DNA of 64,000 nucleotides, from the NCBI GenBank assembly GCA_025656675.1, contig JAHXHN010000011.1, positions 20,506 to 84,505 of the forward strand, written 5' to 3'. This stretch comes from Candidatus Thiodiazotropha sp. (ex Codakia rugifera). GTDB taxonomy: Bacteria > Pseudomonadota > Gammaproteobacteria > Chromatiales > Chromatiaceae. The notes beneath the pieces are model-generated. The model searched no databases. It had not been told where the DNA came from and was given only the letters and a program-made list of their open reading frames with translations. This document shows positions 27,413 through 35,715 of the stretch, in pieces. Position numbers and translations under genes: made by a program. Position 1 is the first letter of the stretch; each line of letters opens with the position of its first letter.

Positions 27413-28090
27413 CTATTTTAATAGGTATATCTGTTCCGTTATGTGGCTTACGCCTTTATCGTGGTAGCGTTCTGTATCCTGCAAAATATTTAATGTATGC
27501 AGTTTCCTTATGGAAAAGCGGTTTTCAAACAACGCAAGTACCTCGCTCTCGTGAACGCTGAAGGGCGGTCCGCTCATCTCCTGCTGCGGATACTCCATAG
27601 TGATCAGTAATATCTTTGTCTGTTTAGGCAGCGTGTTTATCAATAACTGGGCATAGCTGGCACGCTGATGAGGGTTAAGGGCGACCAGGGAGGCTCGGTC
27701 ATAGACAGCATCCACATCACTGTTATCGAGATCATCCAGGTGAAAAATATCACCGCACAGTATCTCGAAGGGGCCGCCGCTCCAGCGTTCAAAATGGCCA
27801 ATGGGCTCTATCAGTGGCTGCAGTGCAAGTTCCTTAAAAAAGGCATTGACCGCCAGCTGGCTCAGTTCAACGCCACGAATACGGTAACCCTGTTCGGCAA
27901 GCCAGACCATATCTCTGCTTTTTCCGCACAGTGGTGCCAATACCAGGGAGCCTTGTGGTAGATAGAGGGCATGCCAATAGTTTAGCAAGTGCGGGTTGAA
28001 TTCAACGTGGTGCCAGCCGATATTGTTATCTTTCCAGCGTTGCAACCAGTTGGGATTGGGGTCACTGAGTAGAGAGTCTGTAGAACACAT
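27413..28090 (-). CDS. tpm: Thiopurine S-methyltransferase
   Basis: The 225-residue enzyme is a class I SAM-dependent methyltransferase of the TPMT family. Signatures include W-L-Q-R-W-K-D-N-N-I-G-W-H near the start, L-V-L-A-P-L-C-G-K-S-R-D-M-V-W-L-A for SAM binding, G-V-E-L-S-Q-L-A-V, and D-A-V-Y-D-R-A-S-L-V-A-L. Bacterial TPMT methylates thiopurines and also selenium and tellurium compounds. Length fits the bacterial family (about 215-225). It faces srkA head-to-head across a 261-base gap and converges on yaeQ. It may complement the TudS-type thiobase enzyme elsewhere in the window, but they are not linked. Confidence 0.95.
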   Translation of the reverse strand: MCSTDSLLSDPNPNWLQRWKDNNIGWHHVEFNPHLLNYWHALYLPQGSLVLAPLCGKSRDMVWLAEQGYRIRGVELSQLAVNAFFKELALQPLIEPIGHFERWSGGPFEILCGDIFHLDDLDNSDVDAVYDRASLVALNPHQRASYAQLLINTLPKQTKILLITMEYPQQEMSGPPFSVHESEVLALFENRFSIRKLHTLNILQDTERYHDKGVSHITEQIYLLK

Positions 28091-28351
28091 TTTTTACTGC
28101 CTGTTGAATGTAGTCTGGCATGCGCACATTGGCTTGTCTTTATTTAAATCAATCAGTTAGGAACTTCAAGAAAGACCTTGTTCTGCATTGAGGCGGTTAA
28201 CAAGGGAGTGCCCATTGGCGGCGGGCCATACCCTGATCAAGGCGATGCTAGAAACCCTGACTGAATGCGACCTATTAGGTTACGGTATTAATAGTATGAT
28301 ACACCACATAAAAGTCACTATCAGGATTGTTGGATCGATGAGTAGTTGGAT

Positions 28352-29362
28352 ATGAGTTTCTCCGAAGAGGCGTTTTCAGGTAAGGATGAACATGCCTTCG
28401 CCACATTGACACCCGATACCATGCTGGATGCCATTGAATCGACAGGAGTCGTATGCAGTGGACAGTTTCTTGCGCTAAACAGCTATGAAAACCGGGTCTA
28501 TCAGGTGGGTATGGAGGTGGGACCAGCCCTGGTGGCCAAATTTTATCGTCCCAAGCGTTGGAGCGATCAGGCCATTCTGGAAGAGCACCGATTCACGCTT
28601 GATCTGGCTGAGCAAGAGATACCTGTGATAGCGCCCCTCAGTGATGCAGAGGGTAATACGCTTTTACACTATGAGGGTTGTCGGTTTGTACTCTACCCCT
28701 GTAAGGGTGGCCGTGCACCGGAACTGGATAATCCTGAACAGCTCGAGCAGCTGGGACGTTTCATCGGCAGGATTCACCTTTTGGGTGCCACCCGATCGTT
28801 TCAATATCGGCCTGATATCGATATCGAGAGTTATTTGCAGGAACCCAGTCAATATCTGTTGAAGCATGATTTTATCCCACATCATTTATTAACGGCTTAT
28901 GAGAGCCTGTTGAAAGACTTGGTGACCCGTATCGAGGATTGTTATGGCCGTGCCGGATCAGTGAGCCCAATTCGTCTGCACGGCGATTGTCATCCGGGTA
29001 ATATCCTGTGGCGTGATGACGGTCCACAGATTGTCGATTTTGATGATGCCCGGACAGGCCCTGCGATGCAGGACCTATGGATGTTCCTATCGGGAGATAG
29101 AGGCTATATGAATGAACGGTTGGCTGACCTGTTGGAAGGGTATACGCAGTTTTATGATTTCAATCCATCAGAACTTCATCTCCTTGAAGCCCTCCGTACT
29201 TTGAGATTGGTACACTATGCCGGCTGGTTGGCCAGACGCTGGGGTGATCCTGCCTTTCCCCAGGCCTTCCCCTGGTTCGACACAATACGTTTTTGGGAAG
29301 AGCATATTCTGACACTTCGAGAACAGCTTGCCCGGATGGATGAGCCAGCGCTGATTTGGTAG
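28352..29362 (+). CDS. srkA: Stress response kinase A (YihE-type protein kinase)
   Basis: The 336-residue protein is an APH/HipA-like serine/threonine kinase of the SrkA family. It shows the N-Y/S-Y-E-N-R-V-Y-Q-V opening, the nucleotide-binding V-A-K-F-Y-R-P-K-R-W, the catalytic loop H-G-D-C-H-P-G-N and the metal-binding D-F-D-D-A. SrkA phosphorylates target proteins and protects E. coli cells from stress-induced death. I use ATG 28352; a TTG two codons earlier is also in frame. In E. coli srkA precedes dsbA, which is not seen here. Confidence 0.94.
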   Translation: MSFSEEAFSGKDEHAFATLTPDTMLDAIESTGVVCSGQFLALNSYENRVYQVGMEVGPALVAKFYRPKRWSDQAILEEHRFTLDLAEQEIPVIAPLSDAEGNTLLHYEGCRFVLYPCKGGRAPELDNPEQLEQLGRFIGRIHLLGATRSFQYRPDIDIESYLQEPSQYLLKHDFIPHHLLTAYESLLKDLVTRIEDCYGRAGSVSPIRLHGDCHPGNILWRDDGPQIVDFDDARTGPAMQDLWMFLSGDRGYMNERLADLLEGYTQFYDFNPSELHLLEALRTLRLVHYAGWLARRWGDPAFPQAFPWFDTIRFWEEHILTLREQLARMDEPALIW

Positions 29363-29576
29363 TTGAGCTTAGTACGCCATTGAGGTGGTATTGATGGATT
29401 GAGAGCCGCCCCGGTCATCCAAGGCAAGGGGCTGTCAGCCAGAACCACACACTGGAAGATCTGCTGCAAATGAACGCTAATCACCGCAAATTGTCGCGAA
29501 TGATTTTCACAATCCAGTCCCATTTTTTAGCGATGCTTGCAGCTATTCTCTTACAATAAGCGATGTTGGTTTTAAC

Positions 29577-30077
29577 TCAAGTCTCTTCGTAACGGATCTT
29601 TGTGATCCAGTAACGGGCTGGGCCAGCCGGGGTATCAACAACCACTTCATCATCCAGTGACCGCTTCATCAGTGCGCGTGCGAGGGGGGAATCGAGGCTG
29701 ATATAGGCGGGTTGATGATCGATTTCGTCAGGTCCGATGATACGGTATTCGCATGTTGATCCATCCTCACTCTCCAATCCAACCCAGGCCGCAAAAAAAA
29801 CCTGTTGCGGATTGCTGGGTAGCTGGTTGACCACCGTTAGCTCAGGCAGTCGCTTCTGCAGATAACGTATGCGTCGGTCGATCTCCCGCAGCTCCTTCTT
29901 GCGGTAGATATATTCCGCATTTTCAGAACGATCACCCTCGGCTGCTGCCGCAGCCAATGCCTGGGTGACACTGCGTCGGCGAACCCACAGGGCCTGTTGC
30001 TCTTCCTTGAGCCGCGCATAGCCTGGAGCCGTGATGTAAGGTGATTTTGGTTGGGCAGGTGGTTTGTAACGTCCCAT
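29577..30077 (-). CDS. greB: Transcription elongation factor GreB
   Basis: The 166-residue protein has the N-terminal coiled coil that enters the RNA polymerase secondary channel, with the acidic tip motif G-D-R-S-E-N-A-E-Y-I-Y-R-K-K, and a C-terminal FKBP-like domain. Long coiled-coil residues R-E-I-D-R-R-I-R-Y-L-Q-K-R-L and the length identify GreB rather than GreA. It stimulates RNA cleavage by backtracked polymerase. The roughly 210 bases separating it from srkA hold nothing I can identify. Confidence 0.96.
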   Translation of the reverse strand: MGRYKPPAQPKSPYITAPGYARLKEEQQALWVRRRSVTQALAAAAAEGDRSENAEYIYRKKELREIDRRIRYLQKRLPELTVVNQLPSNPQQVFFAAWVGLESEDGSTCEYRIIGPDEIDHQPAYISLDSPLARALMKRSLDDEVVVDTPAGPARYWITKIRYEET

Positions 30078-30279
30078 GGTCTGTTACAGGTGTCCTGTTT
30101 GTCAGTGAAACTCAAGTGTTATATTGCGTTCCAAGCGTAAGGCATATGGCGTGATACGCTGATCTTAGGCGTTTTAGTATAGGGGAAAATCCTGCCTTTG
30201 AAATGTATTTTGATTCAACTACAATCCAGGGTTCTATTATTCACCTGGATGTGCATGGGATTAGCGTGGAGTGGGCTTT

Positions 30280-32844
30280 ATGATGAGATTTAACAAACTG
30301 ACATACATCGGCCTCTCCCTGGTTGTGGCTTCCATTGTTGGTGCTTGTGGTGGAGGCGGAGGCAGTAGTAATGATGACACTAATAATCAAAGTGTAGTGA
30401 TCAGCGGTAATCTACTCGTTCCCACTTTTGTAGTAACAGACAGTGATGTCAACGATATTGAGACAACCCCGATCCCCAACCAGCCCCGTACCGCAGCGCA
30501 GCAGGTGCCTAATCCTGTCAATATCGGTGGTTATGTCAATCAAGCCCGTCAAGGGTTTTCCGGTCACTCCTTCATCTCTGGCGATACGGAAGACTATTAC
30601 CTGATCGATATGAATGCCGGTCAGACTCTGTTGCTCAATATTGCAGACCTGGGTATTGGTGTCGATCTGGATCTCTATCTGTACGACCTGAATGGAAACT
30701 TTATCGATAGTTCAATCGGCACTTCAAAGTTTGAATCATTAGTCATTCCTGCAGATGGCCAATACTACATCAGAGTGTTCGCCTTTGACGGCGCCTCCAA
30801 CTATCTGTTGTCCGTGGGCTTGACACCTGCTGCAGCGCTACCACCCGGTGCACTCAGGCTCTCTGACGATTTTGTGCCGGGTGATGTGTTGGCCCGCTTC
30901 ACTACGTCTTCGGTCCAAGCCAGGGAACGGGACTCGGCACTGAATAAGTTTGAGGTTGTCAATCAGCAAGGAGACACCGGGGGCGTTCAACTGTTGAGGC
31001 TCAAGGATAACGCCGGACAGGTTGCAATGCGGTCTGAGGGCGACACCCGGCTTACCCAGGAACAGCAGCAAAAACTCGAAACCCTATTCGCGATAAAAGA
31101 GCTGAGTAAGCGGCAAGATATCGTCTATGCAGAACCCAACTACATCCTGCACGCCTTGGCGACACCGAATGATGAGTACTACGGTTTGCAATGGCACTAT
31201 CCTCAGATCAACCTGCCCCAGGCCTGGGATATCACCACTGGTGACAACAGCGTCATTGTGGCAGTCATCGACACCGGTGTATTGCTTGACCATCCGGATA
31301 TGGCCGGTCAACTCACTGCCGGGTATGATTTTATCTCTGACCCGGACAATGCCGGTGATAACAATGGCATCGACAATAATCCCAATGATGAGGGTGACGC
31401 CTTGCAGGAGGGTGCTTCCTCCTCCTTTCATGGAACCCACGTAGCCGGTACGGTGGCAGCACGCAGCAACGATTCTCAAGGTGCTGCAGGTGTCACCTGG
31501 GACAGCCGAATCATGCCAATCCGGGTGCTGGGTAAGAGTGGTGGCAACACGCTGGATCTGGTGCAAGGCATCCGATTCGCAGCAGGACTCTCAAACAGTT
31601 CCGGTACCCTGCCGGCACAGCGTGCTGATGTCATCAATATGAGCCTGGGTGGTGGTTCTGCCAATCAGACCAGCCGGGATGCTGTCGCTGCAGCCCGTGC
31701 TGCCGGGGTGATTATTGTCGCTGCGGCGGGCAATGAGAATACTGCCCAACTCTCCTATCCTGCCTCATATGACGGGGTAGTCTCGGTCAGTGCTGTGGAT
31801 ATCAATCGCAATCGCGCACCCTATTCCAACTTCGGTTCTGCTATCGATGTAGCAGCACCGGGTGGTGATCTGCGTGTGGATCTCAACGGTGATTCAAGGC
31901 CCGATGGTGTACTTAGTGCAGGCGGGGATGATTCATCCGGCAACGTCAATTATCAATTGGTATTCTATAATGGCACCTCCATGGCCGCCCCCCATATAGC
32001 CGGTGTGGCCGCTTTAATGAAGGCGGTCTACCCCAGTCTGAGCCCGGCAGAGTTTGATAGCATGCTTGCCGCAGGTGATCTGACGACAGATATTGGCGCT
32101 ACCGGCAGAGACGATTTGTATGGCCATGGCCTGATTGATGCCTTCAAGGCGGTGGACGCCGCTCAGCAACGGGGCGGAGGCGGGACACCGGTAGTGCCCA
32201 CTTTGAGTGTCAATCCACAGAGCTTGAATCTTTCACACAGTCTCCAGTCCGCCACACTGTTTATTGAGCAGATAGGGGGTGCATTGGGCACTGTGCAGAT
32301 CATGGAGGACATCAGTTGGCTGAGTTTGACTGCCAACCAGGTTGATGGCTCCGGGTTTGGCAGCTATGCCGTCAGTGTCGATCGATCCGGACTGGCTCCC
32401 GCCACCTATAGTGCAACATTTCAGATTAATGCGGGCAGCGCCTCTGCAACGGTTGAAGTGATCATGCAGGTGTTGGATGTCACGCTCACGGGTGATGCAG
32501 GCACCCACTATGTGCTGTTGGTGGATCAGAGTAACGATGAAGTATTACAACAGGTCATGGTGGAGGCAGTCGGGGAGAGTGTGACCTACAGTTTCAACGA
32601 TGTTGGATCAGGAGATTATCTCATCGTTGCCGGCTCTGATATGGATATGGATGGTATTGTCTGTGATGCAGGAGAGTCATGTGGCGCCTATTCCACAGTC
32701 TCACAGCCTAGTGTCGTTACAGTCGGAACAGATGACATCACTGATCGTGATTTCATCACTTCCTATGAATACCAGTCACCCAGTTCACAATCGCTGCAAG
32801 CTCTACAGCAGTCACTCATGTATCAACGTCTGGATGTTCAATGA
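30280..32844 (+). CDS. Subtilisin-like (S8) serine protease lipoprotein
   Basis: The ATG at 30280 (GGAG, spacing 8) gives 854 residues with a lipobox ending at Cys23 (V-G-A-C) followed by a Gly/Ser linker, so the protein should be lipid-anchored. A pre-peptidase C-terminal (PPC) domain lies at about 90-180, a propeptide-like part at about 195-290, and the S8 catalytic domain at about 305-630. The triad is complete: Asp331 (V-I-D-T-G), His384 (H-G-T-H-V-A-G) and Ser567 (G-T-S-M-A-A-P). The C-terminal 220 residues look like two Ig/BACON-like beta domains. It overlaps the next gene by 4 bases, and that gene encodes a PrcB-like lipoprotein. Codon use is more GC-rich than in the left part of the window. 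Confidence 0.93.
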   Translation: MMRFNKLTYIGLSLVVASIVGACGGGGGSSNDDTNNQSVVISGNLLVPTFVVTDSDVNDIETTPIPNQPRTAAQQVPNPVNIGGYVNQARQGFSGHSFISGDTEDYYLIDMNAGQTLLLNIADLGIGVDLDLYLYDLNGNFIDSSIGTSKFESLVIPADGQYYIRVFAFDGASNYLLSVGLTPAAALPPGALRLSDDFVPGDVLARFTTSSVQARERDSALNKFEVVNQQGDTGGVQLLRLKDNAGQVAMRSEGDTRLTQEQQQKLETLFAIKELSKRQDIVYAEPNYILHALATPNDEYYGLQWHYPQINLPQAWDITTGDNSVIVAVIDTGVLLDHPDMAGQLTAGYDFISDPDNAGDNNGIDNNPNDEGDALQEGASSSFHGTHVAGTVAARSNDSQGAAGVTWDSRIMPIRVLGKSGGNTLDLVQGIRFAAGLSNSSGTLPAQRADVINMSLGGGSANQTSRDAVAAARAAGVIIVAAAGNENTAQLSYPASYDGVVSVSAVDINRNRAPYSNFGSAIDVAAPGGDLRVDLNGDSRPDGVLSAGGDDSSGNVNYQLVFYNGTSMAAPHIAGVAALMKAVYPSLSPAEFDSMLAAGDLTTDIGATGRDDLYGHGLIDAFKAVDAAQQRGGGGTPVVPTLSVNPQSLNLSHSLQSATLFIEQIGGALGTVQIMEDISWLSLTANQVDGSGFGSYAVSVDRSGLAPATYSATFQINAGSASATVEVIMQVLDVTLTGDAGTHYVLLVDQSNDEVLQQVMVEAVGESVTYSFNDVGSGDYLIVAGSDMDMDGIVCDAGESCGAYSTVSQPSVVTVGTDDITDRDFITSYEYQSPSSQSLQALQQSLMYQRLDVQ

Positions 32845-33338
32845 TGAGACTCGTTAATCTAAACAAATGGAAAAGATGGATGGGTTTGGCACCCCTGTTT
32901 ATGGCAATTTCAGGTTGTAACACAGTTGCCTCTTCGGTCAGTGTACTGGAGCAAGGGTATGTTTGCAGTGTCAACCAGGCTGCGGGTATTCAGTTGGTTT
33001 CAGATAGTGGCTTGACTCATGGGGATAGGGCCAGAATTGGCTTTAGGGCACCAAAGGCTAGCAGCGACCAGGTAGAAACGGAGCAATTCTGGGTGGTCAG
33101 GGTGGATATGGGCCAGCAACCCAGCGGGGGATACGGTTTAAAACTACTCTCCGATCATCTTGAACGCACTTCCGATACAGCACGCGTAGCTGTTGAATGG
33201 GTGAAACCTCAGCCGGGCATGGTGCAGATACAAGCGCTTACCTATCCTTGCCTCTATTTGAAAATTGCTAAAGGGGAATACACCCGGTTGGAAATTGTCG
33301 ACCAACAGGGTGAGGTCAGACACAGTCTGGCTTTTTAA
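32841..33338 (+). CDS. PrcB-like lipoprotein (protease complex subunit family)
   Basis: This 165-residue protein overlaps the protease stop codon (ATGA), indicating translational coupling. A lipobox (A-I-S-G-C, Cys26) predicts a lipoprotein. The C-terminal half resembles the PrcB_C domain: V-V-R-V-D-M-G-Q-Q-P-S-G-G-Y-G near residues 92-106, and P-C-L-Y-L-K-I near 137-143. In Treponema denticola PrcB is a lipoprotein needed to assemble the surface protease dentilisin (PrtP), itself a lipidated S8 enzyme. The same combination here suggests that this protein helps fold, anchor or regulate its upstream protease; that is inference from context. Confidence 0.78.
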   Translation: MMRLVNLNKWKRWMGLAPLFMAISGCNTVASSVSVLEQGYVCSVNQAAGIQLVSDSGLTHGDRARIGFRAPKASSDQVETEQFWVVRVDMGQQPSGGYGLKLLSDHLERTSDTARVAVEWVKPQPGMVQIQALTYPCLYLKIAKGEYTRLEIVDQQGEVRHSLAF

Positions 33339-33534
33339 CTAACTCCAATCAAAACAGACACGCTTTTGAGATGGGATGGTTGTAGCTGTAGATGCCGATG
33401 TAGGATGCAGTTCTGTCGTACCATCCTTGCCAGTTTTTGATCGGTACGGCTGAAGCGCACCTACTTGCCTCGCTGAAGATACCAGTTGCAATGGTTAGCG
33501 ACACTTGCTTGCGCTGATACCTGACAGAGAAAAG

Positions 33535-33987
33535 ATGCAGCCAATCTACACAATTCGAGATGCCAGACCCGCTGATGTGGGGAAAATGGCAGATCTATTA
33601 ACCCAGTTGTTCACAATTGAGCAGGATTTTGAGGTTGATCCTGAGAAACAGCAAACAGGGTTGGAAATGTTGTTACGTACAGACCAGGCGCAGCTATTTG
33701 TGGTAGAGCATGGAGGAGAGGTTGTCGCCATGGCTTCGTTACAGATAGTCGTATCGACCGTAGAAGGTGGTCCCGTCGGCTGGGTCGAGGATGTCATCGT
33801 GGATCATCATCACAGAGGGAATGGAGTTGGTCGCATGTTACTTCATCATCTTGAACAGTGGAGTGATAGGCATGGTCTGTCTCGACTACAATTGGTAGCG
33901 GATCGAAGTAATCACTCAGCCCTCGATTTTTACACTCGGCACAGTTGGGATGAGACACGTCTGATTGTACTCAGACAATCGAACTAG
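33535..33987 (+). CDS. GNAT family N-acetyltransferase
   Basis: Beginning at the ATG at 33535 (AGAG upstream), the protein has 150 residues with a single GNAT fold: I-R-D-A-R-P-A-D at the start, a central V-E-D-V-I-V-D strand, the acetyl-CoA-binding loop H-R-G-N-G-V-G-R-M-L-L, and a C-terminal A-L-D-F-Y-T-R-H-S-W. The substrate is unknown. Its stop codon TAG (33985-33987) shares its last base with the first base of a MITE-like repeat, so insertion of that repeat may have set the present C-terminus. Confidence 0.9.
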   Translation: MQPIYTIRDARPADVGKMADLLTQLFTIEQDFEVDPEKQQTGLEMLLRTDQAQLFVVEHGGEVVAMASLQIVVSTVEGGPVGWVEDVIVDHHHRGNGVGRMLLHHLEQWSDRHGLSRLQLVADRSNHSALDFYTRHSWDETRLIVLRQSN

Positions 33988-34090
33988 GGCCTGTTAACAC
34001 TCATTTGATTGTCACCGTTGTGCCTGAGAAAGTACCCAACAAGGCGCGAGGAGCGAAGTTTGGTTGCTCCGAATATGTGTTAACAGGCCT
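33987..34090. mobile_element. MITE-like repeat element, copy B (about 104 bp)
   Basis: The ends GGCCTGTTAACAC (33988-34000) and GTGTTAACAGGCC (34077-34089) are perfect 13-base inverted repeats. The interior shares with copy A (19321-19615) the blocks TTGT(A/G)CCTGA(A/G)AAAG and AAGGCGCGAGGAG, followed by GTTTGGT. Copy B lacks the 190-base interior of copy A. It lies exactly between the GNAT stop codon and the end of the hemerythrin gene. Confidence 0.78.
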
Positions 34091-34095
34091 TAGTA

Positions 34096-34491
34096 TTAAC
34101 CCCGGGACTTGAGATAGTCTGCCAGACTGCTGTCCATCGTATGACTATGATGCTCAAACCAGTTTGGCAGGTGATCGATAACATAGGTACGCCCCATCGA
34201 TATAGAACCGTTTGAGACCATCTCGCCAATACGATTGAGTTCATTCAGTACCCGCTGGTGTTCATCGATATGTTCATGAATTCCACTATAACCACTCTCG
34301 GCCATCAAACTGTTTTCAGCCTTAAAGTGTTCACTGATGTGTTTTGTGAGTAGAGGAAAGAGCTTGATGAACATCTCTTTTTCTGAAGATTCCAACTGAT
34401 TGACCAAATCAACGAATTGACGATGGTCGGTATCCAGTTTCTCAATACCCAGCAGGAAACGGTGTTCGAAGGCTCGTATAAGTTTCGCCAT
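34096..34491 (-). CDS. Bacteriohemerythrin
   Basis: The 131-residue protein is a four-helix hemerythrin that binds oxygen at a di-iron site. The ligand pattern is present: a histidine in D-T-D-H-R-Q-F, histidine and glutamate in H-I-S-E-H-F-K-A-E-N, two histidines in I-H-E-H-I-D-E-H, and histidine plus aspartate in H-H-S-H-T-M-D. Length matches stand-alone bacteriohemerythrins, which store or deliver oxygen or act as sensors in microaerobic bacteria. It is divergent from a hypothetical gene 40 to 66 bases away. A MITE-like repeat ends five bases beyond its stop. Confidence 0.92.
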   Translation of the reverse strand: MAKLIRAFEHRFLLGIEKLDTDHRQFVDLVNQLESSEKEMFIKLFPLLTKHISEHFKAENSLMAESGYSGIHEHIDEHQRVLNELNRIGEMVSNGSISMGRTYVIDHLPNWFEHHSHTMDSSLADYLKSRG

Positions 34492-34530
34492 TGGATGGCC
34501 CCTTCCAATAATTGGAGACTACACTAGTAT

Positions 34531-34929
34531 ATGTTTCAGGCACATGGAATTAATGTCATGTTATCAAAAAACACAAAAACAGCATTTGATGCGCCACATC
34601 CGGCAGCTGTGTGGGCAGAAACTATCTCACTGGATCCTCTTCAAATAGATTGCGTGACGACAGTCATGCTGATGATTCTGGATAATCAGTGCAAGATGGC
34701 GCTGGAGGAACAGATTGCTCTGATGGCTGTTTACAGTGTTGTAAAACAGCGCAATGGACTGATTCTTGATCAATCTGTACACCAGGCTATAGAGAGAGCC
34801 CAAGCGTTAAACGATTATCAGATGACAGATGAAATACACGAACTGCGCATACATGCAGAAAGTGTCATACCTCGACAGGTAATGAGGCATTTCAAGCAGT
34901 TTTTACATGAATCGTTGTATGGGGTCTGA
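34531..34929 (+). CDS. Hypothetical protein (132 aa or shorter)
   Basis: I do not recognise this protein. It is predicted largely helical and soluble, with no signal peptide, membrane helix or known motif. The ATG at 34531 has no good ribosome binding site and lies only 39 bases from the divergent hemerythrin start; the ATG at 34558, preceded by GGAA, is an equally likely start (123 residues). It shares a divergent promoter region with hemerythrin, so joint regulation is possible. Confidence 0.5.
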   Translation: MFQAHGINVMLSKNTKTAFDAPHPAAVWAETISLDPLQIDCVTTVMLMILDNQCKMALEEQIALMAVYSVVKQRNGLILDQSVHQAIERAQALNDYQMTDEIHELRIHAESVIPRQVMRHFKQFLHESLYGV

Positions 34930-34988
34930 TTGGTGGGAACCTAACCTTGGTTAGGGTATTCATAGTCACTCTAACTGAGACTATCTCG

Positions 34989-35552
34989 TTACTGTGGTAT
35001 GACGGAGAAGGATAACCAGAGTAGTGCAGGCTCTTCCTGTTCAGCCAATGTCTCTTTGAGAATTACATTACCGGATGCTGTGACCCAGTGAATCACAGAT
35101 TCCATTCCCTGAATTACGTGAACCCGTTCATTATTGTTGGATGGGGCGCCCAATTGTTGCCAAAGTTGCTGTTTTAGCTGTTCGTGATAATTACGTCGGT
35201 AACCGACTTTTACCCCATTAATCCAATTATCGTGAAAAAAAACGCTGATGTAATGCGCAGGGATTTCATTGAAAATGCCAATACGCGATACACACAGGCG
35301 GTTACCAAAACTAGAGACTTCATCGTTGCATAACCACTCCACATCGGGAAAGACTTGCTTCAATTCATCTTCGGTAATCTGGTTGTCGAGTGCTTTGAGA
35401 TTCAATGCAATATCATCCTCACCCCATAAAGTCAGCACAACCGAGTCAGTGCGGCGCTGTCCATCTTCGGTGAAAACCAACCAGAAAATTGGTCCGATAA
35501 CAGCGAAGAATGCCAGGATGCGCTTATAAAATGAGGGGAGTTTTAAATTCAT
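34989..35552 (-). CDS. Hypothetical membrane-anchored protein
   Basis: The 187-residue product has one N-terminal hydrophobic helix (about residues 10-27, I-L-A-F-F-A-V-I-G-P-I-F-W-L-V-F), and the rest is a mixed soluble domain probably on the periplasmic side. Two cysteines (in W-L-C-N-D and R-L-C-V-S) could form a disulfide. AAGAG precedes the ATG at 35552. No family is recognised. It lies downstream of acs on the same strand, separated by 163 bases with a repeat-like hairpin, so co-transcription is uncertain. Confidence 0.6.
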   Translation of the reverse strand: MNLKLPSFYKRILAFFAVIGPIFWLVFTEDGQRRTDSVVLTLWGEDDIALNLKALDNQITEDELKQVFPDVEWLCNDEVSSFGNRLCVSRIGIFNEIPAHYISVFFHDNWINGVKVGYRRNYHEQLKQQLWQQLGAPSNNNERVHVIQGMESVIHWVTASGNVILKETLAEQEEPALLWLSFSVIPQ

Positions 35553-35608
35553 GTAGTCTCTTGAGAAATGGGTAAGGTATATATAAGTACACTTTATCTT
35601 GCTACGTC

Positions 35609-35628
35609 ATCCCGGCGCTTGCCGGGAT
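35609..35628. repeat. REP-like intergenic hairpin
   Basis: The arms ATCCCGGC and GCCGGGAT enclose a four-base loop (GCTT), with flanks CGTC and CCAG. This matches the look of a widespread proteobacterial intergenic repeat. It lies between acs and the hypothetical membrane protein. No T-run follows on either strand, so it is not a classic terminator. Confidence 0.6.
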
Positions 35629-35715
35629 CCAGAGAAATGGGTATCTGACTGGACCCCGACATTCACCTAAAGACGAACTATATAGTATCTTGATAGATAG
35701 CAGCTAGATAAATGA

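Noticed and set aside
35609..35628. Terminator for acs.
   Set aside because: The hairpin is good, but no T-run follows on the minus strand and the sequence looks like a common intergenic repeat.
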